A DNA stretch of 64,000 nt from JBPOFM01 sp041391925 (GTDB taxonomy: Bacteria; Bacteroidota; Bacteroidia; Flavobacteriales; Flavobacteriaceae): contig JAWKNA010000003.1 in assembly GCA_041391925.1 (NCBI GenBank), positions 62,001-126,000 of the forward strand. The letters are read 5' to 3'. The notes under the pieces were generated by a model. The model worked only from the letters and a program-made list of their open reading frames with translations. It did not search any database and was not told the DNA's origin. Of the stretch, positions 35,001 through 42,459 are shown in pieces. Numbering within the stretch: position 1 is the stretch's first letter; every line of letters starts with the position of its first letter. Both the position numbers and the translations under genes were made by a program.

Positions 35001-35624
35001 TTAATAATTCCTTTTTAAAGCTTTGAGCATTCCAGAATATTTTAAGGAATAACTGTCATTATATACTTTTTCGAAACTATCTATTTGTTCATTAGAGTCT
35101 AAATTCCAATAATATTGATAGTGATTTCTTCCAATTTCTGTTATCAGTCCAAGTTCATTTATATCCATATCAGGCAGATTGTCTTTACAAATACGACATT
35201 GACCTGGCTGCAACTTTGGTTTCCCATTTTCATTATCAAGAAATGCCTGAACATATGCTCCTCCATAAATAGGGCTTTTACCTATACCATCAAATTCAAT
35301 TTTCCCTTGATAATTAAAGAATCCATATGCAATCGATGTGGTTAACATATAATTTTTCTTTACCATTTTCCTATTTATTTTTTTGATTACTTCAAGCAAG
35401 TCTGCCAGTTTTTTTTCATTACTTCCATCTCTGGCAAATAGAACTCCAGCATCTGACACGAATAACCCTTGAATATTTGTAATTTCAGACAACGCATCGT
35501 AACCCGACTGATAAAACTTTTTTAGAGCTGCTAACGCATCCTCATCATTTTTCATCAGTTCTTTAAATCCAGAAATGTCCGTAAAAGCGACAAACGTACT
35601 GTCATTATAATCACTTATAGGCAT
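35001..35624 (-). CDS. Class III nucleotide cyclase-like protein
   Basis: 207 residues, soluble. The N-terminus VAFTDISGFKELM (12-24) matches the F-x-D-I-x-G-F metal motif of class III nucleotidyl cyclases (Asp16), and FVSDAGVLFA (55-64) matches the second metal motif (Asp58). YGFFNYQGKIEFDGIG and IYGGAYVQAFLDNE follow where cyclases have their GxxxN-x3-R region; by eye the transition-state Asn and Arg appear absent. It resembles a widespread family of stand-alone cyclase-like proteins in defence islands, and more distantly PycC of Pycsar. First gene of the operon with the ParB-like and methyltransferase genes. It may synthesise, or only bind, a nucleotide. Confidence 0.65.
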   Translation of the reverse strand: MPISDYNDSTFVAFTDISGFKELMKNDEDALAALKKFYQSGYDALSEITNIQGLFVSDAGVLFARDGSNEKKLADLLEVIKKINRKMVKKNYMLTTSIAYGFFNYQGKIEFDGIGKSPIYGGAYVQAFLDNENGKPKLQPGQCRICKDNLPDMDINELGLITEIGRNHYQYYWNLDSNEQIDSFEKVYNDSYSLKYSGMLKALKRNY

Positions 35625-35929
35625 AAGGCTTAAATAAATTATTTAAATTTAATATGAATTTCAAACAATAGCAATTCTCTATAAATATAGATGCAACGGG
35701 AAACCCGCACACCAATAATACTGGTTGCTTAAAGTTACTAGGGAGAGTACCATAAACATAGCTTATTTTTTGTGAGGTATAGATGTACTGACGATGAAGG
35801 GGGTTTTTATTCGATGAAAGGGATTGCCGCGCTCGCTCGCAATGACGCACTTCGACCCTTCGTCACGCTCAGGGCAGGCTAAGCTCCGTGTGACAAGGTT
35901 GATGGTGGGAAACTGGGTTGCAACTCGTG

Positions 35930-36330
35930 GGACTTAGGAGCATACGAACAAACATCGAAAACATACGAGTGGAACTTAAGAACACAGCAAGGGAATGTCA
36001 AAACACGCGCGTGGCTATCGAGAACACATGAACGGAACTTCAAAACACAGGCGTGGAAACCGAGAACACACGAATGGAAACCAAGAACACACGAGGGGAA
36101 AGTGAAAACATACCAGCGTTTTAGGGGGACACACGACAGTTGTACCGCAACACACGAGTGCAGTGACGGGACACAGCACATTTGTGAGGCAACACACGCG
36201 CTTTGTGCGACCACAAACGACACTTCTTTAAACACAAAAGACAGCTGTGTGATGCTACGCGCTGCCTTTTGCTGTTGTACGGACACTTCTGCCGTGTGTA
36301 GCGACAGTTGTTTGATGTTCGGTGACTTAA
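35930..36330. repeat. Degenerate 21-bp tandem repeat array
   Basis: About 18-19 units of roughly 21 bases, consensus near AGAACACACGAGTGGAAACC, best preserved between 36040 and 36110 and decaying to both sides. On the minus strand it reads as heptads like SCVLGFH. Units are contiguous, with no spacers. Confidence 0.7.
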
Positions 36331-36351
36331 AACTTCAACGTCACCCCAACC

Positions 36352-36372
36352 ATGCTTCGACAAGCTCAGCAT
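36352..36372. repeat. TGCTTCGACAAGCTCAGCAT palindrome, copy 1
   Basis: An imperfect 20-base palindrome; the same word recurs at 38733-38753, so the pair flanks the TonB receptor gene. Confidence 0.65.
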
Positions 36373-36410
36373 CCCTATTTCCACTTCGCTCAGATACTGC
36401 CTTTTGGATA

Positions 36411-38660
36411 TTAAAACTTTAACGTAATACCTACAAGGAAATTAGTCGTTGCCTGCGGGTAATACCCAGTCCCTTCAATGGTGGTGATGGTGCCTGGCTC
36501 GGTAAAATCATCATCATAGGTAAAGTAGTACCCGTTTGACACATACTTCTCGTTAAAAATGTTGTTCACCAACCCCGTAAACACGATGGATTTAAAGAGT
36601 TTTTTGGTGTTCCACTCGTAGGTGATGTTCAAATCATTCACCAAATAGCTGTCCAACTTGGAGACGGCGCTCTCGGTGTTGCTCATAAACTGCTCCCCGA
36701 CGTACTTGCTCAAGAAAGCGATTTGAAAGTTCTCTTTTAGCTGAAAGATGAGGGCGTTGGCGGCCACCACTTCGGGCGAAAAGGAGATGTCGGTCTTACC
36801 AAGGTTCACCAATTCGCCATCCAAAGGCACAATGGTTTCCTTGTTTTTGTTGGAGCTCAAGGTCAGGTTGGGCCTCAAGGCAAACGCCTTGGTGAGTTTG
36901 ATGCCTGCTTCGAGTTCGAGACCAAGGCGGTAGCTTTCGCCGCTATTGGTACGCACAGGATTGCCCACACCGTCCACAGCACCCGTAAGCACCAGCTGCT
37001 CATTGTAATGCATATAGTACACATTGCTGTTGAAGGTGAACTTGTCCGACGTATGCCTCCACCCCAACTCAAAATCGTTGAGTTGCTCGGGCTTTACGGT
37101 GGCGTTGTTTTCAAAATCGTCGCGGTTCGGCTCACGATTGGCGCGTGCATAGGAGAAATAGACGTTGTTTTTGGTGTTCAACTCATAGGTAATCCCAGCC
37201 TTTGGATTGAAGAAGGCATAGTTTTCATCAATCTCCAAAGGAATCCTGTCCGAGTTCAACCCCGAAGTACGATAATCCACCAAACGCAGCTGCACGTCGC
37301 CATACAGGCTCACTTTATCATTCAAACGGTAGGTGGCTTTTGTGAAGATGTTGAAATCTTTTTTCTTACCGACACCCTCATAATAGCGGTCGCGCGTTTC
37401 ACTATCGCTGGCGAACCGTGCCCAGATGATTTCGCCAAAGTGGTCGCCAATGTACGAACTATACGAACCACCAAAGGTAAGGTTGAGCTCGTTGTTTTTG
37501 TAATTGGCGCTGGCATTTGCCACATAAAAGTCGTTATCGAGCCAACGACGACGAATCAAATCGGTACTGCTGATGGTTTCGCCACCGATGTCGATGGGTG
37601 TTAGGTCATAATCGGCGAAATCCTCGTCCTCGCGGTACTGCTCGAAGAACCCACGGCCGTAAGTATAGTTCAACGCAAGGTTGGTGGACCAACGGTTACT
37701 CCATTTTTCATTCCAAAGGAATTGGTAATGGTCCTGTTTATAGTCATCGACCTCATTGTCGTGAAAACGCACGTTGCCATTTTCATCCGTATAGATACCC
37801 GAGGGATTGAAGGTTCGGTCATTGGCCAATGTCTCCGCATCAATCCCATTCCACGCCTGATACGTCAACTCCGACCCACCAAAAGTGATGGCCTTGATGA
37901 GTGTATTGTCATCTACATACGATGCTTGAAGGAAATACGACTTCAAGTTGGCGCTCGCTCTATCAATATAGCCGTCCGATTGAATGTTGGAAAGACGACC
38001 GGCGATTTCTACCCCTCGACTGCGCTCGGGGAGACCATCATTGAGCAGTCCAGTGCTGAATTTGACGGTATGTTTACGCGTATTGAAGCTCCCGAAGCTG
38101 TTGGCGATTTCACCAGACGCCTCCTTGGAGACCGCATCCGTAAGGACGTTAACACTGGCACCGAACGCCCCAGCACCATTGGTAGACGTCCCGACACCAC
38201 GCTGCAACTGAAGGCTCTCCACGGACGATGCGAAGTCCCCGAGATTGACCCAGAAGGTTCCGAGCGATTCTGCATCATTATACGGAATCCCGTTGATGGT
38301 GATGTTGGTGGATTGCGCATTGATACCACGCACACGGATGCCCGTGTAACCCACTCCTGCACCTGCATCGGTCGTAGTCACCACAGACGGAAGGTAATTG
38401 AGGAGAATGGGAATGTCCTGCCCGAGGTTGCGCTTCTCAAGGTCTTTTTTAGTGACGTTTGAGTGCGTAATGGGCGAGGTGGCGTCTACCCTTACGGATT
38501 TGACGAGGACCTCATCGAGGGTTTCGACTTTTGTGGAGTCTTGTTGGGTTTCTTGGGCAACGCCAGAGAAGGCTGCCAGCGACAAAAGCACTACTGAAAC
38601 TTTTGTACGAGCTTCCTGCCTGCGCAGGAATTGAGCAAATTGTGAAAAATTGTTTTTCAT
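36411..38660 (-). CDS. TonB-dependent outer-membrane receptor, probably for thiamine
   Basis: 749 residues. Signal peptide (hydrophobic core VVLLSLAAFSGVAQ near residue 22-36), TonB-dependent plug (LPSVVTTTDAGAGVGYTGIRVRGINAQSTNI, in two conserved blocks near 90-120; NGIPYNDAE), then a 22-strand-type barrel ending NFLVGITLKF with a terminal Phe. It is preceded by a TPP riboswitch, so it should import thiamine or a related compound when thiamine pyrophosphate is scarce. Two palindromic repeats are translated inside it: near the signal peptide (FLRRQEART) and in the barrel (LPERSRGVE), where homologous proteins would not be expected to have them. Confidence 0.9.
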   Translation of the reverse strand: MKNNFSQFAQFLRRQEARTKVSVVLLSLAAFSGVAQETQQDSTKVETLDEVLVKSVRVDATSPITHSNVTKKDLEKRNLGQDIPILLNYLPSVVTTTDAGAGVGYTGIRVRGINAQSTNITINGIPYNDAESLGTFWVNLGDFASSVESLQLQRGVGTSTNGAGAFGASVNVLTDAVSKEASGEIANSFGSFNTRKHTVKFSTGLLNDGLPERSRGVEIAGRLSNIQSDGYIDRASANLKSYFLQASYVDDNTLIKAITFGGSELTYQAWNGIDAETLANDRTFNPSGIYTDENGNVRFHDNEVDDYKQDHYQFLWNEKWSNRWSTNLALNYTYGRGFFEQYREDEDFADYDLTPIDIGGETISSTDLIRRRWLDNDFYVANASANYKNNELNLTFGGSYSSYIGDHFGEIIWARFASDSETRDRYYEGVGKKKDFNIFTKATYRLNDKVSLYGDVQLRLVDYRTSGLNSDRIPLEIDENYAFFNPKAGITYELNTKNNVYFSYARANREPNRDDFENNATVKPEQLNDFELGWRHTSDKFTFNSNVYYMHYNEQLVLTGAVDGVGNPVRTNSGESYRLGLELEAGIKLTKAFALRPNLTLSSNKNKETIVPLDGELVNLGKTDISFSPEVVAANALIFQLKENFQIAFLSKYVGEQFMSNTESAVSKLDSYLVNDLNITYEWNTKKLFKSIVFTGLVNNIFNEKYVSNGYYFTYDDDFTEPGTITTIEGTGYYPQATTNFLVGITLKF
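38012..38034. repeat. Palindrome inserted in the TonB receptor gene (barrel)
   Basis: CCCCTCGACTGCGCTCGGGGAG; encodes the LPERSRGVE segment in frame. Confidence 0.6.
38613..38635. repeat. Palindrome inserted in the TonB receptor gene (signal peptide)
   Basis: TTCCTGCCTGCGCAGGAA; encodes the basic FLRRQEA stretch ahead of the hydrophobic core of the signal. Confidence 0.6.
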
Positions 38661-38732
38661 CCGAAAAAATAAATTTAATCGAATAAAAAGAGGTCATTAT
38701 TCTTTGTTAATAAATGATTGTTTGACTATGAG

Positions 38733-38753
38733 ATGCTTCGACAAGCTCAGCAT
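38733..38753. repeat. TGCTTCGACAAGCTCAGCAT palindrome, copy 2
   Basis: Identical 20-base word to 36352-36372. It lies between the riboswitch and the receptor start codon, so it is transcribed in the leader. Confidence 0.65.
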
Positions 38754-38762
38754 GACATAAAA

Positions 38763-38912
38763 TCCCTAAACAGCATTACCTGTTCTAGGTTCATTGGGTA
38801 TGATCTCAGCCGTAGAGATTGTTGATTTACGATTAACGATTTTTGATTGTTGAATTTGGTTCTTCAATCTTCAATCCTCAATCTGCCGTCTTCAATCCAT
38901 TTAGCACCCCTT
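38763..38912 (-). promoter_or_regulatory. TPP riboswitch (THI element) upstream of the TonB receptor
   Basis: On the minus strand the 5' block GGGGTGC (38910-38904) and the 3' core GGCTGAGATCATACCC, then TGAACCTAGAACAGGTAATGC and TAGGGA (ending near 38763) match the conserved THI-box sequence in order. The variable P3 arm between them is long and built of ATTGAAGATTGA-type words. It lies ~100 bases before the receptor ATG. In Bacteroidota these elements switch off thiamine uptake genes when TPP is abundant. Confidence 0.88.
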
Positions 38913-39000
38913 TTTTGAGAACGCTGCAAAGGTAACTAACAATTGATAATTGACAATGTATAATGATTGTTTTTTTGATGGTTTGTTTCTTATGAGGACA

Positions 39001-39042
39001 GATGACGGGTGACGGGTGACAGATGACGGGTGACGGGTGACA
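39001..39042. repeat. Short tandem repeat, 21 bp x 2
   Basis: GATGACGGGTGACGGGTGACA occurs twice in tandem, itself made of TGACGGG words. It lies between arfB and the riboswitch. Confidence 0.7.
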
Positions 39043-39072
39043 AAAGACTGGGGACTGCAAACTGAACACTGC

Positions 39073-39477
39073 CTACTCTATAGGTGGTGGTTTGCGATTG
39101 GCTTTCTTTTCTGAATGGATGCTTTTGTTCTTTAAACGTTTTTTGACGACGGCTTTTGGGACTTTGGTGGCCTTGCGTTCTTTGGGAATGATGAGCCCTT
39201 CTTCGAGCAGCTCGAAGAAACGCTTCATGACGAGTTCCTTGTTTTTGTGTTGGCTGCGGCTTTCGTCGCATTGCATCAGTAAGAGGTTGTCTTTGGTAAG
39301 TCGATGGCTGATGTTGGTTTTGAGACGCTCTTTTTCTTCATCGGAAAGTCCGTTGGAGGCTTCAAGATTGAAGGTCAACTCCACCTTTGAAGACACTTTG
39401 TTGACATTCTGCCCACCTGCCCCAGAACTTCGGACGGCTTTGAACTGTACTTCAGTCAGCACCACATCTCTATCCAT
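39073..39477 (-). CDS. arfB: Alternative ribosome-rescue factor ArfB (peptidyl-tRNA hydrolase)
   Basis: 134 residues. A stand-alone class I release-factor catalytic domain: SSGAGGQNVNKVSSKVEL with the GGQ at residues 21-23, followed by a basic, disordered tail (KKRLKNKSIHSEKK) that enters the empty mRNA channel. It frees stalled ribosomes lacking a stop codon. It overlaps the upstream DUF4301 gene by eight bases and is last in the operon. Distinguished from RF1/RF2 by the lack of the codon-recognition domain. Confidence 0.93.
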   Translation of the reverse strand: MDRDVVLTEVQFKAVRSSGAGGQNVNKVSSKVELTFNLEASNGLSDEEKERLKTNISHRLTKDNLLLMQCDESRSQHKNKELVMKRFFELLEEGLIIPKERKATKVPKAVVKKRLKNKSIHSEKKANRKPPPIE

Positions 39478-41041
39478 TGGATTTGATTTGATGCGTGGTC
39501 TTTAGCAAGTCCGTGACCGTTTTGACAGGGTTGAAGGTGATCAATGGGACTTCTACGAAGATGCTGTTCCAACTTGCCATACTGCCATTCCAAAGACCGG
39601 GAAGCTCTAAGGCCTTTAGGTCTTTACCCGTTTTGGTTTTCATGGTGATGAAGGCTGTTTTGGAATCGACATAGTTCAATAAATCAAATTTTTCGCCTTT
39701 ATAGTTTTTTACCCCACAAACAACATCCACAGGATTGAAATGCGTGGCGTTTTTGAGAATTTCCTTTTGGTTTTTGTTCTTTCTATCTACTTGTGCAGAT
39801 TCCACAATTTGCAGTGAAATGTTGCCACTTTCTTCTTTGACCCAAAACGGACCTCCACCAGGCTCGCCTTCATTTTTGACCATACCACACACTCGGATGG
39901 GGCGGTTCAGTTTTTCAATGAGGTATTCAATCTGATATTTCTTAGAGTACTTTTCAAACTCATGGCTGACTTTGACATTCAATCGGTTGACCAAGAACTC
40001 AGCGATTTCAATACACTTGTCATCCGATATGCTCTTTTCATGCAAGGTCTCTAAATAGTTGAACGTTTGTTCTTGAACTTCCAGCAATAAACCCGCCAGC
40101 ATTTTTTTATAAGAGGCCACTTCATTCTCATAGTTAAAAACGACCACATTGTCAATGTTCTTGATGAAGATGACATCGGCCTCCAATTCATTCAGGTTTT
40201 CCAACAAGGCACCATGACCCGAAGGCCTAAACACCAACTGGCCATCCTCATCCCTGAAAGGTTCGTCTTTCGGCGTTACTGCAATGGTATCTGTGGCATC
40301 CTTTTGATAGGAGAAAGAGGTATGAAATTTAGTCTGTGTTTTTCGTTCTACGATGTCTTGAATGCGTTTAAACTCATCATCAAAAATGTGTTTGTACTTT
40401 TCAGAGATTGTAAAATGCAGTTGAGCGACTCCATTGCTCGAGGAATAGAGCGCCGACTCAAATAAATGTTCTTCAAACGCCGTAGCAATATGGTCTTTGT
40501 ATTTATGGAAGGGCAGCAATCCTTTTGGTTGGAAGCCATAATTCAGCTTATCTTCATCGAGCATGGTCTTTACGAACACATACTTCTGTTTGTCATTGGA
40601 ATATGATTCGTAGTCTGGAAAATATTTTAGGGTTGCCTTTAAAACATTCTGATAAAAAGGCAATTTTTCAATCCCAACCAAAAACAATGATAAATCTGAA
40701 TCTTTGTTTCGATTGATGAAGGAATTGATGGATTCTTCCTCCGGATTATAGGTGTCCAAAAAATTAAAAAGTGTTTTGAACATCCTAGTTGCAGCACCAG
40801 ACGCTGGTACAAATTTAAGGATGGAAATATGGTTTCGTTTGGAGTCAAAAAACTTTATATAGGCTTCTCTTTCTGAATCTGAAAATTTCTTGATTCCGTT
40901 GATTCCGTTTTCAATGGTGGCTGCGGATTGAAGATTTATTAACGGCAAACCCGTTCTGAAAAGCTCAATTTGGTCTTTTACTTTTTTGAGGGTCAGACCT
41001 TTTTTCTCAATCTGTTCTATATCTTGTTTTGTAAATTTCAC
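39470..41041 (-). CDS. DUF4301 family protein
   Basis: 523 residues, soluble. The start is GTG, whose last two bases overlap the TGA stop of the preceding kinase gene (GTGA). Landmarks: FVPASGAATRMFKTLFNFL near 95 and RPSGHGALLENLNEL near 270, and VCGMVKNEGEPGGGPFWV near 383, which match DUF4301 of Bacteroidota. The glycine-rich segments recall nucleotidyltransferase-like folds, but activity is not established. Its fixed neighbourhood with a NadR-like kinase and PnuC-type transporter suggests cofactor or vitamin metabolism. Confidence 0.85.
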   Translation of the reverse strand: MKFTKQDIEQIEKKGLTLKKVKDQIELFRTGLPLINLQSAATIENGINGIKKFSDSEREAYIKFFDSKRNHISILKFVPASGAATRMFKTLFNFLDTYNPEEESINSFINRNKDSDLSLFLVGIEKLPFYQNVLKATLKYFPDYESYSNDKQKYVFVKTMLDEDKLNYGFQPKGLLPFHKYKDHIATAFEEHLFESALYSSSNGVAQLHFTISEKYKHIFDDEFKRIQDIVERKTQTKFHTSFSYQKDATDTIAVTPKDEPFRDEDGQLVFRPSGHGALLENLNELEADVIFIKNIDNVVVFNYENEVASYKKMLAGLLLEVQEQTFNYLETLHEKSISDDKCIEIAEFLVNRLNVKVSHEFEKYSKKYQIEYLIEKLNRPIRVCGMVKNEGEPGGGPFWVKEESGNISLQIVESAQVDRKNKNQKEILKNATHFNPVDVVCGVKNYKGEKFDLLNYVDSKTAFITMKTKTGKDLKALELPGLWNGSMASWNSIFVEVPLITFNPVKTVTDLLKTTHQIKSNG

Positions 41042-41604
41042 TTGTTGTCATTTAATCGTTCATCCACATATCGAATGGCATTTTGCAAACGTTCTTCTTC
41101 ATTGCCTTTGATTATTTTATACGGTTTGTTGTACCGTTTCAAAGTCGCTTCAAAGATATTAAATTGTTCCTCTCTAGCTTGAGGTTTGTCTCGAATATTA
41201 TCTGCAATCCAAGGCACATCCACATAGGTCAACAAATAGAGGTCGCAGGTTTTTTGATTTGCAAAATCCTCAAGTTGAGCTGGACAATAGCCGTTGTAAT
41301 ACATTTCGGAATATACTTTGGTTTCGAGCAAATCGGTATCGCAAATGAGTATTTTATTAGCTTTACTGATAAGTTCTGTTTCCAATTTGAGTTGGCCATT
41401 GGCGATTTCCACGACATCATCTTGAGTCAATGTTTTGCCACACAGCAATTGCATTTCGGCATAAATACGCGAATATTCAGGCACAAAAACCGTTTCATAC
41501 TGTTGCGCCAATTGTTGCGCCAAGGTTGATTTACCAGTAGATTCGGGACCAAAGAGAACTACTTTTAGGATGTTATTTTCTGTTCGTTGATGCTTTTCTT
41601 CCAT
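41038..41604 (-). CDS. NadR-like P-loop kinase
   Basis: 188 residues from ATG 41604, which opens directly onto the Walker A region (VVLFGPESTGKSTLAQQL); a longer frame to 41715 only overlaps pnuC. EYSRIYAEM and CDTDLLETKVYSEMY follow the ribosylnicotinamide-kinase pattern of the NadR C-terminal domain. NadR kinases phosphorylate the nucleoside taken in by PnuC, trapping it in the cell. Overlaps pnuC by 40 bases. Because a thiamine-binding-family gene is in the same operon, the substrate might instead be thiamine or a precursor. Confidence 0.83.
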   Translation of the reverse strand: MEEKHQRTENNILKVVLFGPESTGKSTLAQQLAQQYETVFVPEYSRIYAEMQLLCGKTLTQDDVVEIANGQLKLETELISKANKILICDTDLLETKVYSEMYYNGYCPAQLEDFANQKTCDLYLLTYVDVPWIADNIRDKPQAREEQFNIFEATLKRYNKPYKIIKGNEEERLQNAIRYVDERLNDNK

Positions 41605-42197
41605 GCCATATACCCTTGAATTGCCAAAATAGTGAAAATTAAATACTGTAGCGACAAAATCCCCAAACCTCTGTAAGCGTATAAAGGAACGGTTATCAAA
41701 TCGCCGAGAATCCACAACGTCCAGTTCTCAATTTTTTTGTTGGCCATGTACCACATCGCTGTAAAGAAAACTCCGGAGGTAAAGATGTCGATATAATTGG
41801 CCGTTTTGATTTGATAATCATACGCTAAATACACAAGATATGTTACAATCATCGTCATCACAACCATGGCAACACCCATGATTTTTTCTTTAAGGTTAGT
41901 TCTTGATATTGGAACAACTGGTTCGCCTTCTTTTTTTCTTGCCCAGTTCCACCATCCATAAATACTCATCACGGAATAGTAGAAGTTCATCATCATATCG
42001 CCTAAATAACCTGCAATAAAAAGTAAATAGACCGTGATGACCGTTGCAATCAAACCCGTTGGATACACTAAAATGTTCTCTTTTTTGGCAAACCAAACGC
42101 TCATAATTCCAAAGATGAAAGCGATGGCTTCGAGAACAATTAGATACGTCGGTGTGGAACGATACGGCTCAAGAAAAAACTCAAAAATATGGTTCAT
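41565..42197 (-). CDS. pnuC: PnuC-family vitamin transporter
   Basis: 210 residues, about seven membrane spans. The AIAFIFGIMSVWFAKKENILVYPTG start and the central YSVMSIYGWWNWARKK motif with W-x-x-W are typical of PnuC facilitators (nicotinamide riboside) and their thiamine-specific relatives (PnuT). It overlaps the upstream thiamine-binding-family gene by 17 bases and the downstream kinase gene by 40. Substrate is uncertain: the kinase favours nicotinamide riboside, whereas the thiamine-binding-family neighbour and the nearby TPP-riboswitch receptor favour thiamine. Confidence 0.9.
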   Translation of the reverse strand: MNHIFEFFLEPYRSTPTYLIVLEAIAFIFGIMSVWFAKKENILVYPTGLIATVITVYLLFIAGYLGDMMMNFYYSVMSIYGWWNWARKKEGEPVVPISRTNLKEKIMGVAMVVMTMIVTYLVYLAYDYQIKTANYIDIFTSGVFFTAMWYMANKKIENWTLWILGDLITVPLYAYRGLGILSLQYLIFTILAIQGYMAWKKSINEQKITS

Positions 42198-42441
42198 AAT
42201 CGTGTCGGTCCGATTTGACGATTTTCATATAGAGCAAGCCACGTTCGATAAGTTCAAATGCTTCCTTTATTTCCACGGTTAATACTCTCATCACCTCATC
42301 ATAATCACCATAAACCTGCGTACTTAAAGGGTTTTCAAGCACTTTCAAACCAGAAGCTCTTAATTTTTTTATAAAGTGAATGATGCTAGGTTCGTAGTCA
42401 TCGTGCAAAGGCGTTAAGGTTAGTTCTACGGATATTTTCAT
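42181..42441 (-). CDS. Thiamine-binding family (MTH1187/YkoF-like) protein
   Basis: 86 residues with a ferredoxin-like fold: MKISVELTLTPL at the start, then ASGLKVLENPLSTQVYGDYDEVMRVL. Members of the MTH1187/YkoF family bind thiamine or hydroxymethylpyrimidine. It is first in the compact pnuC-kinase-DUF4301-arfB run, 18 bases after GGGPS. Catalysis is not expected. Confidence 0.78.
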   Translation of the reverse strand: MKISVELTLTPLHDDYEPSIIHFIKKLRASGLKVLENPLSTQVYGDYDEVMRVLTVEIKEAFELIERGLLYMKIVKSDRHDYEPYF

Positions 42442-42459
42442 ATGATTAGATTTGAGATT

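Larger units (their letters stand above)
35625..36410. other. 786-base gene-free stretch with palindromes
   Basis: No supported gene. It contains two dispersed palindromic repeats at 35820-35846 (GGATTGCCGCGCTCGCTCGC...) and 35850-35880 (CTTCGACCCTTCGTCACGCT...), the 21-bp repeat array, and another palindrome at 36352. The open frames across it are repeat-encoded. Confidence 0.6.

Noticed and set aside
35879..36286. Minus-strand open frame of 135 codons across the 21-bp repeats
   Set aside because: It is made of the tandem repeats, has no initiation context, and the array stays open in more than one frame because of its 21-base period. Kept as a repeat, not a gene.
35930..36330. CRISPR array
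   Set aside because: Repeats are contiguous, strongly diverged and have no unique spacers; no cas gene is near.
37722..38462. Plus-strand open frame of 246 codons inside the TonB receptor gene
   Set aside because: Antisense of a clear TonB-dependent receptor; no recognisable domain.
38878..39069. Short minus-strand open frame between arfB and the receptor
   Set aside because: Composed of the TGACGGG tandem repeat and the 5' part of the riboswitch.
41605..41715. Longer start for the NadR-like kinase
   Set aside because: It would lie wholly inside pnuC and has no kinase-like sequence; ATG 41604 precedes the Walker A region.
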